From the NCBI GenBank assembly GCA_023412755.1, contig JAEZCB010000002.1, forward strand, positions 1 to 39,352: a stretch of 39,352 nt of DNA, in the 5' to 3' direction. Positions 1 to 7,926 of the stretch are shown one piece after another. The translations under genes were made by a program, and so were the position numbers. The stretch comes from Bacteroidota bacterium. Its GTDB lineage: Bacteria; Bacteroidota; Bacteroidia; Flavobacteriales_F; PHOS-HE28. The notes under the pieces were generated by a model. The model was not told where the DNA came from. It saw only the letters and a list, made by a program, of their open reading frames with translations, and did no database searches. Positions within the stretch are counted from its first letter, which is position 1. The number at the start of each line of letters is the position of its first letter.

Positions 1-151
<151 letters not shown>

Positions 152-185
152 GTTCAAATGCACATTCCCCTGAAGAACGAGCTTA

Positions 186-202
186 TTTAGACCCGTTCTA
201 AA
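186..202. promoter_or_regulatory. Palindromic operator candidate in the sufC leader
   Basis: TTTAGA-N5-TCTAAA forms a perfect 6+6 bp inverted repeat. It lies about 10 nt downstream of the sufC -7 box, where a bound repressor would block transcription. The 6-5-6 geometry resembles the ICE box bound by the iron regulator Irr in alphaproteobacteria. That resemblance is an analogy only. An Rrf2-type or Fur-family regulator is more likely in Bacteroidota. Confidence 0.5.
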
Positions 203-211
203 ATGGCGGTG

Positions 212-242
212 CAAAGGTACGGAGCCCAAGGGTGTATACCAA
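212..242 (-). promoter_or_regulatory. sufC promoter, Bacteroidota type
   Basis: On the minus strand TTGG (242-239) is followed after exactly 19 nt by TACCTTTG (219-212). This is a full match to the Bacteroidota primary-sigma -7 consensus TAnnTTTG at the expected distance. It predicts a transcript start near 206 and a leader of about 55 nt before the sufC ATG. The rest of the 144-nt gap up to the leuS stop holds no other recognisable element. Confidence 0.65.
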
Positions 243-295
243 TGCATGCGCTTGATTCAGACCGATAGAGGCCCCCATGTCCCACAGCGGTTCGC

Positions 296-3139
296 CTAAA
301 CCACGATGTTCACGATGCGCCTGGGTACCACGATCACCTTCTTGGGAGCCTTGCCCTCCAGGCGCTGCTGCACCTCGGGGTCTGCTAGCACGGCGGACTC
401 TACCTCCTCCTTGCTAAGCGACAGAGGGAACTCCAGCTGCAGCCGTGTCTTTCCATTGAAGCTGATCGGATAGCTGAAACTGTCTTCGGCGAGATGGCTT
501 TCATCATGCCCGGGCCATTTGGCAGTGGTGATACTCTCTGTATGGCCCAGCAGCTGCCAGAGTTCTTCGCAGATGTGCGGCGCGAATGGTGAGAGCACGA
601 TCACCAGCGGTTCCAAGATCAAGCGTTTGCGGCACTTCAATTCACCTAGCGTGTTCGCTGCGATCATGAATTGCGCCACGCTGGTATTGAAACTCATGCG
701 TTCGATATCATCCGTGACCTTCTTGATAGTGGCGTGCAGCACTTTCAATTCGGCCTTTGCCGGTTCATCATTGGTCACCGCCCACTCCCCTTTTTCATCG
801 TGGAACAGGTTCCAGAATTTGCGCAGGAAGCGGAAGGTGCCCTCGATGCCATTGGTATCCCAGGGCTTGCTTTGCTCAATGGGGCCGAGGAACATTTCGT
901 AAAGGCGAAGGGTGTCCGCGCCGTACTTGGCGATGATATCGTCCGGGTTCACCACGTTGAACTTGGACTTGGACATCTTTTCGACAACAGGCTTCAGCTC
1001 CACGAGATCCTGTGAAACGAGATGGAATTCTCTGAAAGCCGCTTCCAGTCTCGTGCGTTCCGCTCCTTGTTGATCTATAAAATATTTCCCGTCTTTGAAT
1101 GAAACATGATCAACGAGGTAGTTCCGATGGTAGCTGCCCTCACGTCGATCATCAGGAGAGAGCAGGTGGTATCGTTCGGTGCCGTTGGTCCGATCGACCA
1201 CAACGTTCGCCATCATACTCACCCCCTGGATCATCCCCTGATTCACCAGCTTCTTCACAGGTTCATCGAAGGGGATCCAGCCCCGATCATACAAGAACTT
1301 TGTCCAAAAGCGGAAGTACAGTAGATGGCCGGTGGCATGTTCGGCACCACCCATGTATAGATCGACCTGTTTCCAATAGTTCACCTTTTCCTCTGAAGCG
1401 AATCGCTCCGCATTCTTTGGATCCATGTAGCGCAGGAAATACCAACTGCTGCCCGCCCAGCCGGGCATTGTAGTGGTCTCCAGGGGATGACCCTCATCTC
1501 TTGCCCCTCTCCCAAGGAGAGGGGAATAGAGCCAATCCTTCGCGCGGGCAAGGGGCGGCTCACCTGTTTCGGTGGGCTGGAATTTGTCGATCTCTGGCAA
1601 CACGATCGGCAGGTGTTCCTCCTTGACGGGATAGGGCACACCTTCCTTGTAATAGATCGGGATCGGTTCACCCCAATAACGCTGTCTTCCGAAAGCCGCA
1701 TCGCGCAGGCGGTAGTTGATCCTGCGTTCGCCCGCGCCGATCTTCACCAATTCATCGATGGCACGCGTGATCGCTTCAGCAACAGGCAGCCCACTCAAGA
1801 AGCCGCTGTTGATGATGGTGGCATCCTTCCGTTCATCGGCTTCCTTTTCAATGTTCGCCCCCTCGGTTACCGCAACGATCGGGAGATCGAAATGTTTCGC
1901 GAAGTTCCAGTCACGTTGATCACCACCGGGAACGGCCATCACCGCGCCTGTGCCATAACCGGCCAGCACATAATCGCCCACCCACACGGGGATCTTTTCT
2001 CCGGTGAATGGATGGATACCGTATGCCCCGGTGAAGACACCGCTCACACGTTTCACATCGGCCTGCCGTTCGCGTTCGCTTCGATTCTTAGCCTTATCCA
2101 CATAGGCCATCACTTCGGCGCGCCGCTCCGCCGTAGTAATGCGCTGCACCAGCTCATGCTCCGGGGCAAGGGTAACGAAAGTGACACCGAAGAGGGTGTC
2201 GGGGCGGGTGGTGAATACTTCGATGAAGTCAGGGGTGGGGCCCCCTGCGAGTACGAACCGCACCAGCGCTCCCTCGCTTCTGCCGATCCAGTTGCGCTGC
2301 GCTTCCTTGATGCTTTCGCTCCAAGCAATATAGTCCAGTCCATCCAGCAGCCGTTGGGCATAGGCGGTCATACGCAGGCTCCATTGTGGCATGCGCTTGC
2401 GTTCCACTGGATGGCCACCGCGTTCGCTCACACCATCCTTCACCTCATCGTTAGCGAGCACGGTGCCCAATGCGGGGCACCAGTTCACCCATGCTTCACT
2501 TAGATAGGCCAGCCGGAAGTTCTGTAGTATGCGCTGTTTTGTACGCTCATCGAACGCTTTCCATTCACTGGCCGTGAATGCCGCGATCTCTTCTTCAATG
2601 CCACCGGTCAGGATCGGATCCCGCGGTCCTTCGTAACCCTGCAGTTCGAAATGCTCCACGAGGGCCTCGATCGGTCCAGCTTTATTCTTCCGGGGATCAT
2701 ACCAGCTGTTGAACAGTTGGAGAAAGATCCATTGGGTCCATTTGTAATAGGAGGGATCACTGGTGCGCACCTCCCGCTCCCAATCGAAGCTGAAGCCGAT
2801 CCGATCGAGTTGCTCTCGATAGCGCTTGATGTTCACCCCGGTGGTCACCGCCGGCTGCTGCCCGGTCTGTATGGCGTACTGCTCGGCGGGCAGGCCGAAG
2901 GCATCATAACCCATGGGGTGCAGCACGCAATAGCCTTGCTGCCGCTTATGGCGAGCCACGATATCACTGGCGATGTACCCGAGCGGATGCCCCACGTGAA
3001 GGCCGGCACCGCTTGGGTACGGGAACATGTCCAACACGTAATACTTGGGTCGAGAGGGATCCTCTGTTACCCGGTATGTGGCCCGCTTGCGCCACTCTTT
3101 CTGCCACTTCTCCTCGATCGCCTTGTGATCGTAATGCAT
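296..3139 (-). CDS. leuS: Leucyl-tRNA synthetase
   Basis: Class I aminoacyl-tRNA synthetase (947 residues) that charges tRNA-Leu in the cytoplasm. The HIGH motif is HVGH (residues 48-51) and the KMSKS loop is at 721-725. The CP1 editing domain is recognisable from TTRPDT and GTGAVMAVPGGDQRDW. In the latter the usual His before DxRD is Gly, while both Asp residues are kept. I believe this occurs in other Flavobacteriales, but I have not checked. The anticodon-binding and C-terminal domains follow. An oddity is a stretch of about 13 extra residues (about 537-549, YSPLLGRGARDEG) before the catalytic MPGWAGSSWYF segment. It is encoded by a hairpin element at 1504-1524 and helps make the protein slightly long for the family. 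The ATG at 3139 faces ftsX across a 101-nt divergent intergenic region. Confidence 0.97.
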   Translation of the reverse strand: MHYDHKAIEEKWQKEWRKRATYRVTEDPSRPKYYVLDMFPYPSGAGLHVGHPLGYIASDIVARHKRQQGYCVLHPMGYDAFGLPAEQYAIQTGQQPAVTTGVNIKRYREQLDRIGFSFDWEREVRTSDPSYYKWTQWIFLQLFNSWYDPRKNKAGPIEALVEHFELQGYEGPRDPILTGGIEEEIAAFTASEWKAFDERTKQRILQNFRLAYLSEAWVNWCPALGTVLANDEVKDGVSERGGHPVERKRMPQWSLRMTAYAQRLLDGLDYIAWSESIKEAQRNWIGRSEGALVRFVLAGGPTPDFIEVFTTRPDTLFGVTFVTLAPEHELVQRITTAERRAEVMAYVDKAKNRSERERQADVKRVSGVFTGAYGIHPFTGEKIPVWVGDYVLAGYGTGAVMAVPGGDQRDWNFAKHFDLPIVAVTEGANIEKEADERKDATIINSGFLSGLPVAEAITRAIDELVKIGAGERRINYRLRDAAFGRQRYWGEPIPIYYKEGVPYPVKEEHLPIVLPEIDKFQPTETGEPPLARAKDWLYSPLLGRGARDEGHPLETTTMPGWAGSSWYFLRYMDPKNAERFASEEKVNYWKQVDLYMGGAEHATGHLLYFRFWTKFLYDRGWIPFDEPVKKLVNQGMIQGVSMMANVVVDRTNGTERYHLLSPDDRREGSYHRNYLVDHVSFKDGKYFIDQQGAERTRLEAAFREFHLVSQDLVELKPVVEKMSKSKFNVVNPDDIIAKYGADTLRLYEMFLGPIEQSKPWDTNGIEGTFRFLRKFWNLFHDEKGEWAVTNDEPAKAELKVLHATIKKVTDDIERMSFNTSVAQFMIAANTLGELKCRKRLILEPLVIVLSPFAPHICEELWQLLGHTESITTAKWPGHDESHLAEDSFSYPISFNGKTRLQLEFPLSLSKEEVESAVLADPEVQQRLEGKAPKKVIVVPRRIVNIVV
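1485..1527 (-). repeat. Short palindromic element inserted in frame within leuS
   Basis: The core (1504-1524) is a perfect hairpin: 9-bp arms CCCCTCTCC / GGAGAGGGG around a 3-nt loop CAA. The flank reads GCAAGAGATGAGGG on the coding strand. From memory, this type of GGAGAGGGG-palindrome followed by a GATGAGG-like tail is a dispersed small repeat in many bacterial genomes, normally between genes. Here it is read through as coding sequence without stop or frameshift. The outer boundaries are estimated from where LeuRS conservation appears to break. Confidence 0.55.
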
Positions 3140-3160
3140 ATCCTATGGTTGAAACCGCAT

Positions 3161-3203
3161 GCAAATGTAGCCGGAGCCGCATGCCGGGGCCGGTTACATT
3201 TGC
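3161..3203. promoter_or_regulatory. Divergent leuS/ftsX promoter region with mirrored -7 boxes
   Basis: Arms of 14 nt (3161-3174 and 3190-3203) are inverted repeats with one mismatch around a 15-nt loop. Each arm contains a perfect TACATTTG box (TAnnTTTG). The left arm reads it on the minus strand towards leuS and the right arm on the plus strand towards ftsX. Good -33 TTTG/TTGG boxes are not obvious at the expected distance on either side, because that position falls inside the other arm. Confidence 0.5.
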
Positions 3204-3240
3204 GCTTGCCGCGTGTAAATGGACCTGCGGCGATCGGAGC

Positions 3241-4116
3241 ATGGGAATGGACCGTCATTACAGGGCCCGCACGCGCACTTCGAGTGTGAGCACAACGATC
3301 GGCATCGCGCTGGTGCTCTTCATGCTGGGGATACTTGGTTTCCTTGTGTTGAATGCACAGGCCCTGGAGCATTATTTCCGCGAGAACGTCCGGGTGGAGC
3401 TTTTTTTGAAGCGGGATCTCAAGGAGGTGGATGTGATGCAGTTCCGCAAGGAACTGGATACGGAGGATTTCACGAACGAGACGCGGTATGTGACCGCGGA
3501 TGAGGCGGCAGAGCAGTTGAAGCAGGATCTCGGTGAGGATTTCCTGGGGATCCTGGGCAGTAATCCGCTTCTGCCTTCTGTGGAATTACGGATCGATGCC
3601 CGCTATGCACGGCCGGACAGTCTGAAATGGATCGCCGAGCATCTTCAGCAGGATCCACGGGTGCAGGAGGTGGCCTACAATGCCGCGGTAGTGGAGAACA
3701 TCGATGAGAACATGGGTAAGATCGGCCTGATCATATTCGCCTTCACCGTGCTGCTACTTGTTGTGGCAGTGGCGTTGATCAACAACACGATCAGGCTTTC
3801 CATTTATAGCCGGCGTTTCCTCATACGTACCATGCACCTGGTGGGCGCCACAAAATGGTTCATAAAAAAACCTTTCCTGGGGCAAAGTTTCTGGCAGGGC
3901 GTGGCGGGCTCTGCGCTGGCCATAGGGGCCTTGGTGGCGTTGATCCATCTCGGCAGACGATATATGCCAGACCTGCTCGCGTTCATGGATCCCAGGACCC
4001 TCGCCCTGCTTTTTGGGGGCGTGGTGTTGGTGGGGTTGATGATCTCCTTCATTTCCACCTGGTTCGCCGTAGGCCGTTACCTTCGCATGAATTCTGAAGA
4101 ACTCCATTGGAGCTGA
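3241..4116 (+). CDS. ftsX: Cell division protein FtsX
   Basis: About 291 residues, starting MGMDRHYRARTRTSS (ATG at 3241, or at 3247 two codons later). The frame stays open far upstream, but that part overlaps the leuS start and is not FtsX-like. The protein has one N-terminal membrane segment (IALVLFMLGILGFLVL), then an extracytoplasmic domain of about 130 residues. Three C-terminal membrane segments end in a FtsX permease domain with VGATKWFIKKPFLGQ. FtsX is the membrane partner of the ATPase FtsE and controls peptidoglycan hydrolases at division; ftsE is not in this window. It heads a tight run: DUF3098 starts 3 nt after its stop and uppP overlaps that gene. This order is familiar from Bacteroidota. 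Confidence 0.93.
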   Translation: MGMDRHYRARTRTSSVSTTIGIALVLFMLGILGFLVLNAQALEHYFRENVRVELFLKRDLKEVDVMQFRKELDTEDFTNETRYVTADEAAEQLKQDLGEDFLGILGSNPLLPSVELRIDARYARPDSLKWIAEHLQQDPRVQEVAYNAAVVENIDENMGKIGLIIFAFTVLLLVVAVALINNTIRLSIYSRRFLIRTMHLVGATKWFIKKPFLGQSFWQGVAGSALAIGALVALIHLGRRYMPDLLAFMDPRTLALLFGGVVLVGLMISFISTWFAVGRYLRMNSEELHWS

Positions 4117-4119
4117 TAG

Positions 4120-4386
4120 ATGGCCAGAACACCCCAACGTCCGGAACATTCCAACGACCTGCCGTTCACTGCGGAGAACTACAAAATGCTCCTCGCCGGC
4201 ATCGGCATCATCATTTTGGGTTTCATCTTGATGAGCGGGGGAGGGAGTGGTGATCCGAATGTGTTCAATGAGGAGATCTTCAGCGTGCGCCGGATCACGA
4301 TCGCACCGCTTGTCACCCTGGCGGGATACATCTTCATCGTATACGCGATCATGAAGCGTAGCGACCGGGAGGAGCAGCGGCCATGA
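4120..4386 (+). CDS. DUF3098 family small membrane protein
   Basis: 88 residues with two predicted membrane helices (about 22-40, MLLAGIGIIILGFILM; about 60-78, IAPLVTLAGYIFIVYAIM). Between them is the signature FNEEIFSVRRITIAP that identifies DUF3098, a family largely confined to Bacteroidota. Its function is unknown. It sits 3 nt after ftsX and its stop overlaps the uppP start by 4 nt (ATGA), so the three are almost certainly co-translated. The location suggests a role in the cell envelope or division, but nothing in the sequence says what that is. Confidence 0.88.
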   Translation: MARTPQRPEHSNDLPFTAENYKMLLAGIGIIILGFILMSGGGSGDPNVFNEEIFSVRRITIAPLVTLAGYIFIVYAIMKRSDREEQRP

Positions 4387-5177
4387 GCATTTTGCAGGCG
4401 GTGATCCTCGCCATCATCGAGGGGCTCACCGAATTCCTTCCGGTGAGCAGCACCGGCCACATGATCATCGGTTCCACCATCATGGGCATAGCCCAGGATG
4501 ATTTTGTAAAACTCTTCACGGTGGCCATTCAGCTTGGTGCCATCCTTAGTGTGGTGGTGCTTTATGTGAAGCGGTTCTTCCAGGGAATGGATCTGTACTA
4601 CAAGCTGTTCATCGCGGTACTGCCCGCTGTGCTGGCAGGCATCCTTTTCAAGGACATCATCGATGCCATGCTGGAGAATGTTCTGGTGGTGGGTATCATG
4701 CTCTTCCTAGGTGGCATCGTGTTCCTTTTCATAGACCGTTGGACACCTGGCGGAAGTGCACAAGGGCACCAAAGGATCTCGTACAAGCAGGCGGTCACCA
4801 TCGGTGTTTTCCAATGCCTCGCCATAATACCGGGCGTTTCACGCAGTGCGGCCACGATCATTGGCGGTCTTTCACAAGGCCTTACGCGCACCCATGCCGC
4901 CGAATTCAGCTTTTTCCTGGCGGTGCCCACGATGTTGGGTGCCACCATGAAATCGATCTACGACTATGTGAAGGTTGGGGGCGAGATCACCACGCGGCAT
5001 CTGGAGGTGTTCGCGATCGGTAATGCGGTGGCATTCGTTGTGGCCATCATCGCCATACGCACTTTCATCGCCTTTCTCAGCAGGCACGGATTCAAGGCAT
5101 TCGGCTGGTACCGCATTCTGGTGGGCGGAGCCATCATCGTGCTCTACCTGTTGAATGTGCCCATGCAGATGATGTGA
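4383..5177 (+). CDS. uppP: Undecaprenyl-diphosphatase (UppP/BacA)
   Basis: 264-residue polytopic membrane enzyme that removes a phosphate from undecaprenyl pyrophosphate. This regenerates the lipid carrier for peptidoglycan and surface polysaccharide synthesis. Both family signatures are present: EGLTEFLPVSSTGHM near the N-terminus, with the catalytic Glu/Ser region, and PGVSRSAATI about residue 142, with the catalytic Arg. The length is normal. The start codon overlaps the DUF3098 stop by 4 nt. The stop is followed 7 nt later by truB, and an AGGAGG string overlaps this stop. Confidence 0.96.
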   Translation: MSILQAVILAIIEGLTEFLPVSSTGHMIIGSTIMGIAQDDFVKLFTVAIQLGAILSVVVLYVKRFFQGMDLYYKLFIAVLPAVLAGILFKDIIDAMLENVLVVGIMLFLGGIVFLFIDRWTPGGSAQGHQRISYKQAVTIGVFQCLAIIPGVSRSAATIIGGLSQGLTRTHAAEFSFFLAVPTMLGATMKSIYDYVKVGGEITTRHLEVFAIGNAVAFVVAIIAIRTFIAFLSRHGFKAFGWYRILVGGAIIVLYLLNVPMQMM

Positions 5178-5184
5178 GGAGGCC

Positions 5185-5907
5185 ATGGTGATCGCTGGCC
5201 GCATAAAGCATGTATTCACCCCGGACACGGGAGGATTGATCCTTGTGGACAAGCCACTTGGCTGGACGAGCTTCGATGTGGTGAAAAAGATACGCGGTGC
5301 CATGCGCAGCGTGGTGCGGCGCCGGAATTTCAAGGTGGGCCATGCCGGAACACTCGACCCGCTGGCCACTGGCCTGTTGATCCTCGCCTATGGTCCATTC
5401 ACAAAAAAATTGCCTGAGATAACCGGGCAGGAGAAGGTCTATACGGGAACCATGACATTGGGTGCAACAACCCCCAGCTACGATGGTGAGACGGAACCTG
5501 TGGCCGGTGGTGAGTGGCGGCACTTGCAGGAAAAGCATATCCGGGAGGTGATGGACCGCCACATAGGCGAAGTGATGCAGCGCCCGCCATTGTATTCCGC
5601 CAAGCGCCATGAGGGCGAACGGGGCTACCATCTTGCCCGGGGAGGTGCCAGCATCGAGATGCCGCCTGTAAAAGTGATCATAAGCCGGTTGGACCTACTG
5701 GATCTGCTGGATGGGCAGTTGCGTTTCGAGGTACATGTGAGCAAGGGCACCTACATCCGTTCACTGGCCCATGATATCGGCCAGGAATTGGGTTGCGGCG
5801 CCTACCTAAGCACCCTGCGGCGCACCGCGATCGGCACGTACAAAGTGGAAGACGCGCTATCGCCGATGGAATGGGCCGAACACATAGCGCCGTTGAAAGA
5901 ACGTTGA
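5185..5907 (+). CDS. truB: tRNA pseudouridine-55 synthase
   Basis: 240 residues. TruB converts U55 of tRNA to pseudouridine in the T-loop. The N-terminal signature LILVDKPLGWTSFDVV and the catalytic motif GHAGTLDPLATG, with nucleophile Asp58, are intact. The later KGTYIRSLAHDIG segment is also typical. The protein is short because it lacks the C-terminal PUA domain, as in many Bacteroidota. The start is 7 nt after uppP, and ATG 5185 could be replaced by GTG 5188 without changing the interpretation. It is the last gene of the ftsX run before queA, which has its own promoter. Confidence 0.96.
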   Translation: MVIAGRIKHVFTPDTGGLILVDKPLGWTSFDVVKKIRGAMRSVVRRRNFKVGHAGTLDPLATGLLILAYGPFTKKLPEITGQEKVYTGTMTLGATTPSYDGETEPVAGGEWRHLQEKHIREVMDRHIGEVMQRPPLYSAKRHEGERGYHLARGGASIEMPPVKVIISRLDLLDLLDGQLRFEVHVSKGTYIRSLAHDIGQELGCGAYLSTLRRTAIGTYKVEDALSPMEWAEHIAPLKER

Positions 5908-5956
5908 CCTTGTGGAAGCTGACAAAGGTCATTGCAAGTGTTTGATCTTCATTCTC

Positions 5957-5989
5957 TTGGCCGAACCCCTCCCAATGACATTATCTTCG
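5957..5989 (+). promoter_or_regulatory. Putative queA promoter
   Basis: TTGG (5957-5960) is followed after 21 nt by TATCTTCG (5982-5989), seven of eight matches to TAnnTTTG. It lies in the 127-nt gap between truB and queA and predicts a leader of about 40 nt. Confidence 0.45.
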
Positions 5990-6034
5990 GCCCCCCAAAC
6001 ACCCGCCGTGGGCCCGTAAGCCCGATCAGACCCA

Positions 6035-7084
6035 ATGAAGCTTACCGCATTCAAATTCAACCTGCCGAAGGAGCAGATCGCCCTTTACCCCACCAAGGAT
6101 CGTGATGCCAGCAGGCTACTGGTGCTGCACCGCAAGGATGGTAGGATCGAACACAAGAAGTTCAAGGACCTCCTGGATCATTTCGATGAAGGGGACACTT
6201 TCATTCTGAACAACACCCGGGTATTCCCGGCCCGCATGTGGGCCAATAAGGAAAAGACCGGTGCCAAGATCGAGGTGTTCATGCTTCGCGAATTGAATCG
6301 CGAGAGCCTGTTGTGGGATGTGATCGTGGATCCAGCCCGCAAGATCCGCATCGGGAACAAGCTCTATTTCGGCAAGGATGATGAGTTGGTGGCCGAGGTG
6401 ATCGATAATACCACCAGCCGGGGCCGTACCCTGCGCTTCCTGTTCGATGGTACGTACGATGAGTTCAAGCGTACCATTACCGAGTTGGGAGAAACACCAT
6501 TGCCACGGTACATCAAGCGGGAAACCGAACCAAGCGATGTGGAACGGTACCAGACCATCTTCGCCAAGCATGAAGGTGCTGTCGCCGCACCCACGGCAGG
6601 TCTGCACTTCAGCCGGGAATTGATGAAGCGTATGGAGCTGAAGGGCATGCAATTCGCCGAGATCACACTGCACATTGGCCTGGGTACCTTCAGGCCTGTT
6701 GAGGTGGAGGATCTTACAAAGCATAAAACGGATAGCGAGCAGGTGATCATAACCCGTGAGGCCTGCGAGATAGTGAATAGAGCGAAGGATCTGAAGAAGC
6801 GGGTGTGCGCTGTGGGAACCACGGCCATGCGCGCAGTGGAAAGCAGTGTGAGCACGGACAACCATATCAAGCCGATGAATGGTTGGACCAACAAGTTCAT
6901 CTTCCCACCCTACGATTTCAGCATCGCGGACAGCATGGTGACCAACTTCCATATGCCTGAAAGCACGCTGTTGATGATGGTGTGCGCTTTCGGAGGATAT
7001 GAACAGGTGATCGAAGCCTACAAGGTGGCCATCAAGGAGAAGTATCGCTTCTTCAGTTATGGCGATGCCATGCTGATCATCTGA
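6035..7084 (+). CDS. queA: S-adenosylmethionine:tRNA ribosyltransferase-isomerase
   Basis: 349 residues, normal length. QueA transfers and isomerises the ribosyl part of S-adenosylmethionine onto 7-aminomethyl-7-deazaguanine in tRNA, making epoxyqueuosine at the wobble position. Recognisable family segments are FNLPKEQIALYP (start), NNTRVFPARMW, FAKHEGAVAAPTAGLHFS, LHIGLGTFRPVE, VGTTAMRAVES and TNFHMPESTLLMMV. The start ATG lies about 45 nt after a promoter candidate, so it may be transcribed separately from truB. A strong hairpin follows 16 nt after its stop. No other queuosine gene is in the window. Confidence 0.96.
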   Translation: MKLTAFKFNLPKEQIALYPTKDRDASRLLVLHRKDGRIEHKKFKDLLDHFDEGDTFILNNTRVFPARMWANKEKTGAKIEVFMLRELNRESLLWDVIVDPARKIRIGNKLYFGKDDELVAEVIDNTTSRGRTLRFLFDGTYDEFKRTITELGETPLPRYIKRETEPSDVERYQTIFAKHEGAVAAPTAGLHFSRELMKRMELKGMQFAEITLHIGLGTFRPVEVEDLTKHKTDSEQVIITREACEIVNRAKDLKKRVCAVGTTAMRAVESSVSTDNHIKPMNGWTNKFIFPPYDFSIADSMVTNFHMPESTLLMMVCAFGGYEQVIEAYKVAIKEKYRFFSYGDAMLII

Positions 7085-7100
7085 GGAACACAGAGCGAAA

Positions 7101-7135
7101 CACAAAGAAGCCGCGCCCGTCGCGGCTTCTTTGTG
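7101..7135. terminator. Bidirectional terminator between queA and the TonB gene
   Basis: A perfect 15-bp stem (7101-7115 with 7121-7135) around a 5-nt loop CCCGT. The GC-rich core is closed by AAGAA/TTCTT at the base. It lies between the convergent queA stop (7084) and the TonB stop (7146). Its symmetry and base composition suit termination from both sides. Confidence 0.8.
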
Positions 7136-7145
7136 CATTCCCGGA

Positions 7146-7883
7146 TCAAGCCCTGCGCATCACCAGTGGTATCTGGTAATACACAGGTACCGCATGGCCA
7201 CCCTGCGTTCCGGGGATGAATTCCGGCAGAATGCCGATCACGCGCCTGATCTCATTCTCGATCTCCTGTGGCACCTTGGGCGCACAATGGATCTTACCGA
7301 TCGAACCATCAGCGTCTATCTCGAATGTGACCGTTGTCGCCACAACGCCTTTCTGAGTGAAAGGGATCGAGATGTGCTTTTCGATGTGTCGCTTGATCTT
7401 TGCTTCCGTGCATGCGTCGATCTCTTCTCTTGAGCCGGTGCATCGTGTGTAGTACGGCCTGATCTCCGGGTGCATGGTGGGTGGCGCGGGTGTGGTGGCG
7501 ATGATCGGTCCGGGATCGTTGCTTTCAACTGGGATCGGATCGGATAGCGGGTGTAATGGAGCCGTATCATCATCCTGGGCATCGGCATCGTCCGAAGGCT
7601 CAGGATGTACATCATCCACGATCGCTATTGGTCCTGAGGTCTTCTTTTTTGGTTTGGGTGCGGGCGCTGATGCCATGGGTTTCTCGGAGGCCACTCTCAC
7701 CATGAGCATGGGTTCCAGCGGAAGGTCCGTGGGGAGGTCGCAGTACCCATTCTCCGGGCGCTGCCCCCGGGTGGTCCATTCAAGAGCGATCAGGCTTAAT
7801 GCCAGCGCGGTGGCCAAGCCGAATGCATATCTTTTTCCAAAGCCCGTTGAAGGGGCCCTCCATTGGTGCACCATGTATCCCAT
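7146..7883 (-). CDS. TonB-family energy transducer
   Basis: 245 residues. One N-terminal membrane helix (FGLATALALSLIALEW, about 20-35) is followed by a low-complexity periplasmic spacer rich in Pro, Lys and Asp (about 65-150). A C-terminal TonB domain (about 165-245) contains VTFEIDADGSIGKI and ends VPVYYQIPLVMRRA. TonB couples the proton-motive force, through ExbB and ExbD, to outer-membrane transporters; those partners are not in the window. The gene starts 43 nt after the response regulator, so it probably shares the kinase-regulator transcript. The ATG at 7883 is the first in frame, and 7874 is an alternative. A second Cys pair (CTGSREEIDAC) in the spacer may form a disulfide. Confidence 0.88.
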   Translation of the reverse strand: MGYMVHQWRAPSTGFGKRYAFGLATALALSLIALEWTTRGQRPENGYCDLPTDLPLEPMLMVRVASEKPMASAPAPKPKKKTSGPIAIVDDVHPEPSDDADAQDDDTAPLHPLSDPIPVESNDPGPIIATTPAPPTMHPEIRPYYTRCTGSREEIDACTEAKIKRHIEKHISIPFTQKGVVATTVTFEIDADGSIGKIHCAPKVPQEIENEIRRVIGILPEFIPGTQGGHAVPVYYQIPLVMRRA

Positions 7884-7926
7884 GTTCCGTCGTTCACTCT
7901 TTGGAACATGGGTGGGTGCGGGATCA

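Noticed and set aside
1487..2503. A 338-codon open frame on the plus strand
   Set aside because: It lies entirely antisense to leuS, shows no family motif, and is explained by the low stop frequency opposite GC-rich genes.
3013..3240. An upstream extension of ftsX overlapping the leuS start
   Set aside because: The added 76 residues are not FtsX-like and would cover the divergent promoters.
6116..7138. A 340-codon open frame antisense to queA
   Set aside because: It has no recognisable domain and covers a well-conserved gene and its terminator.
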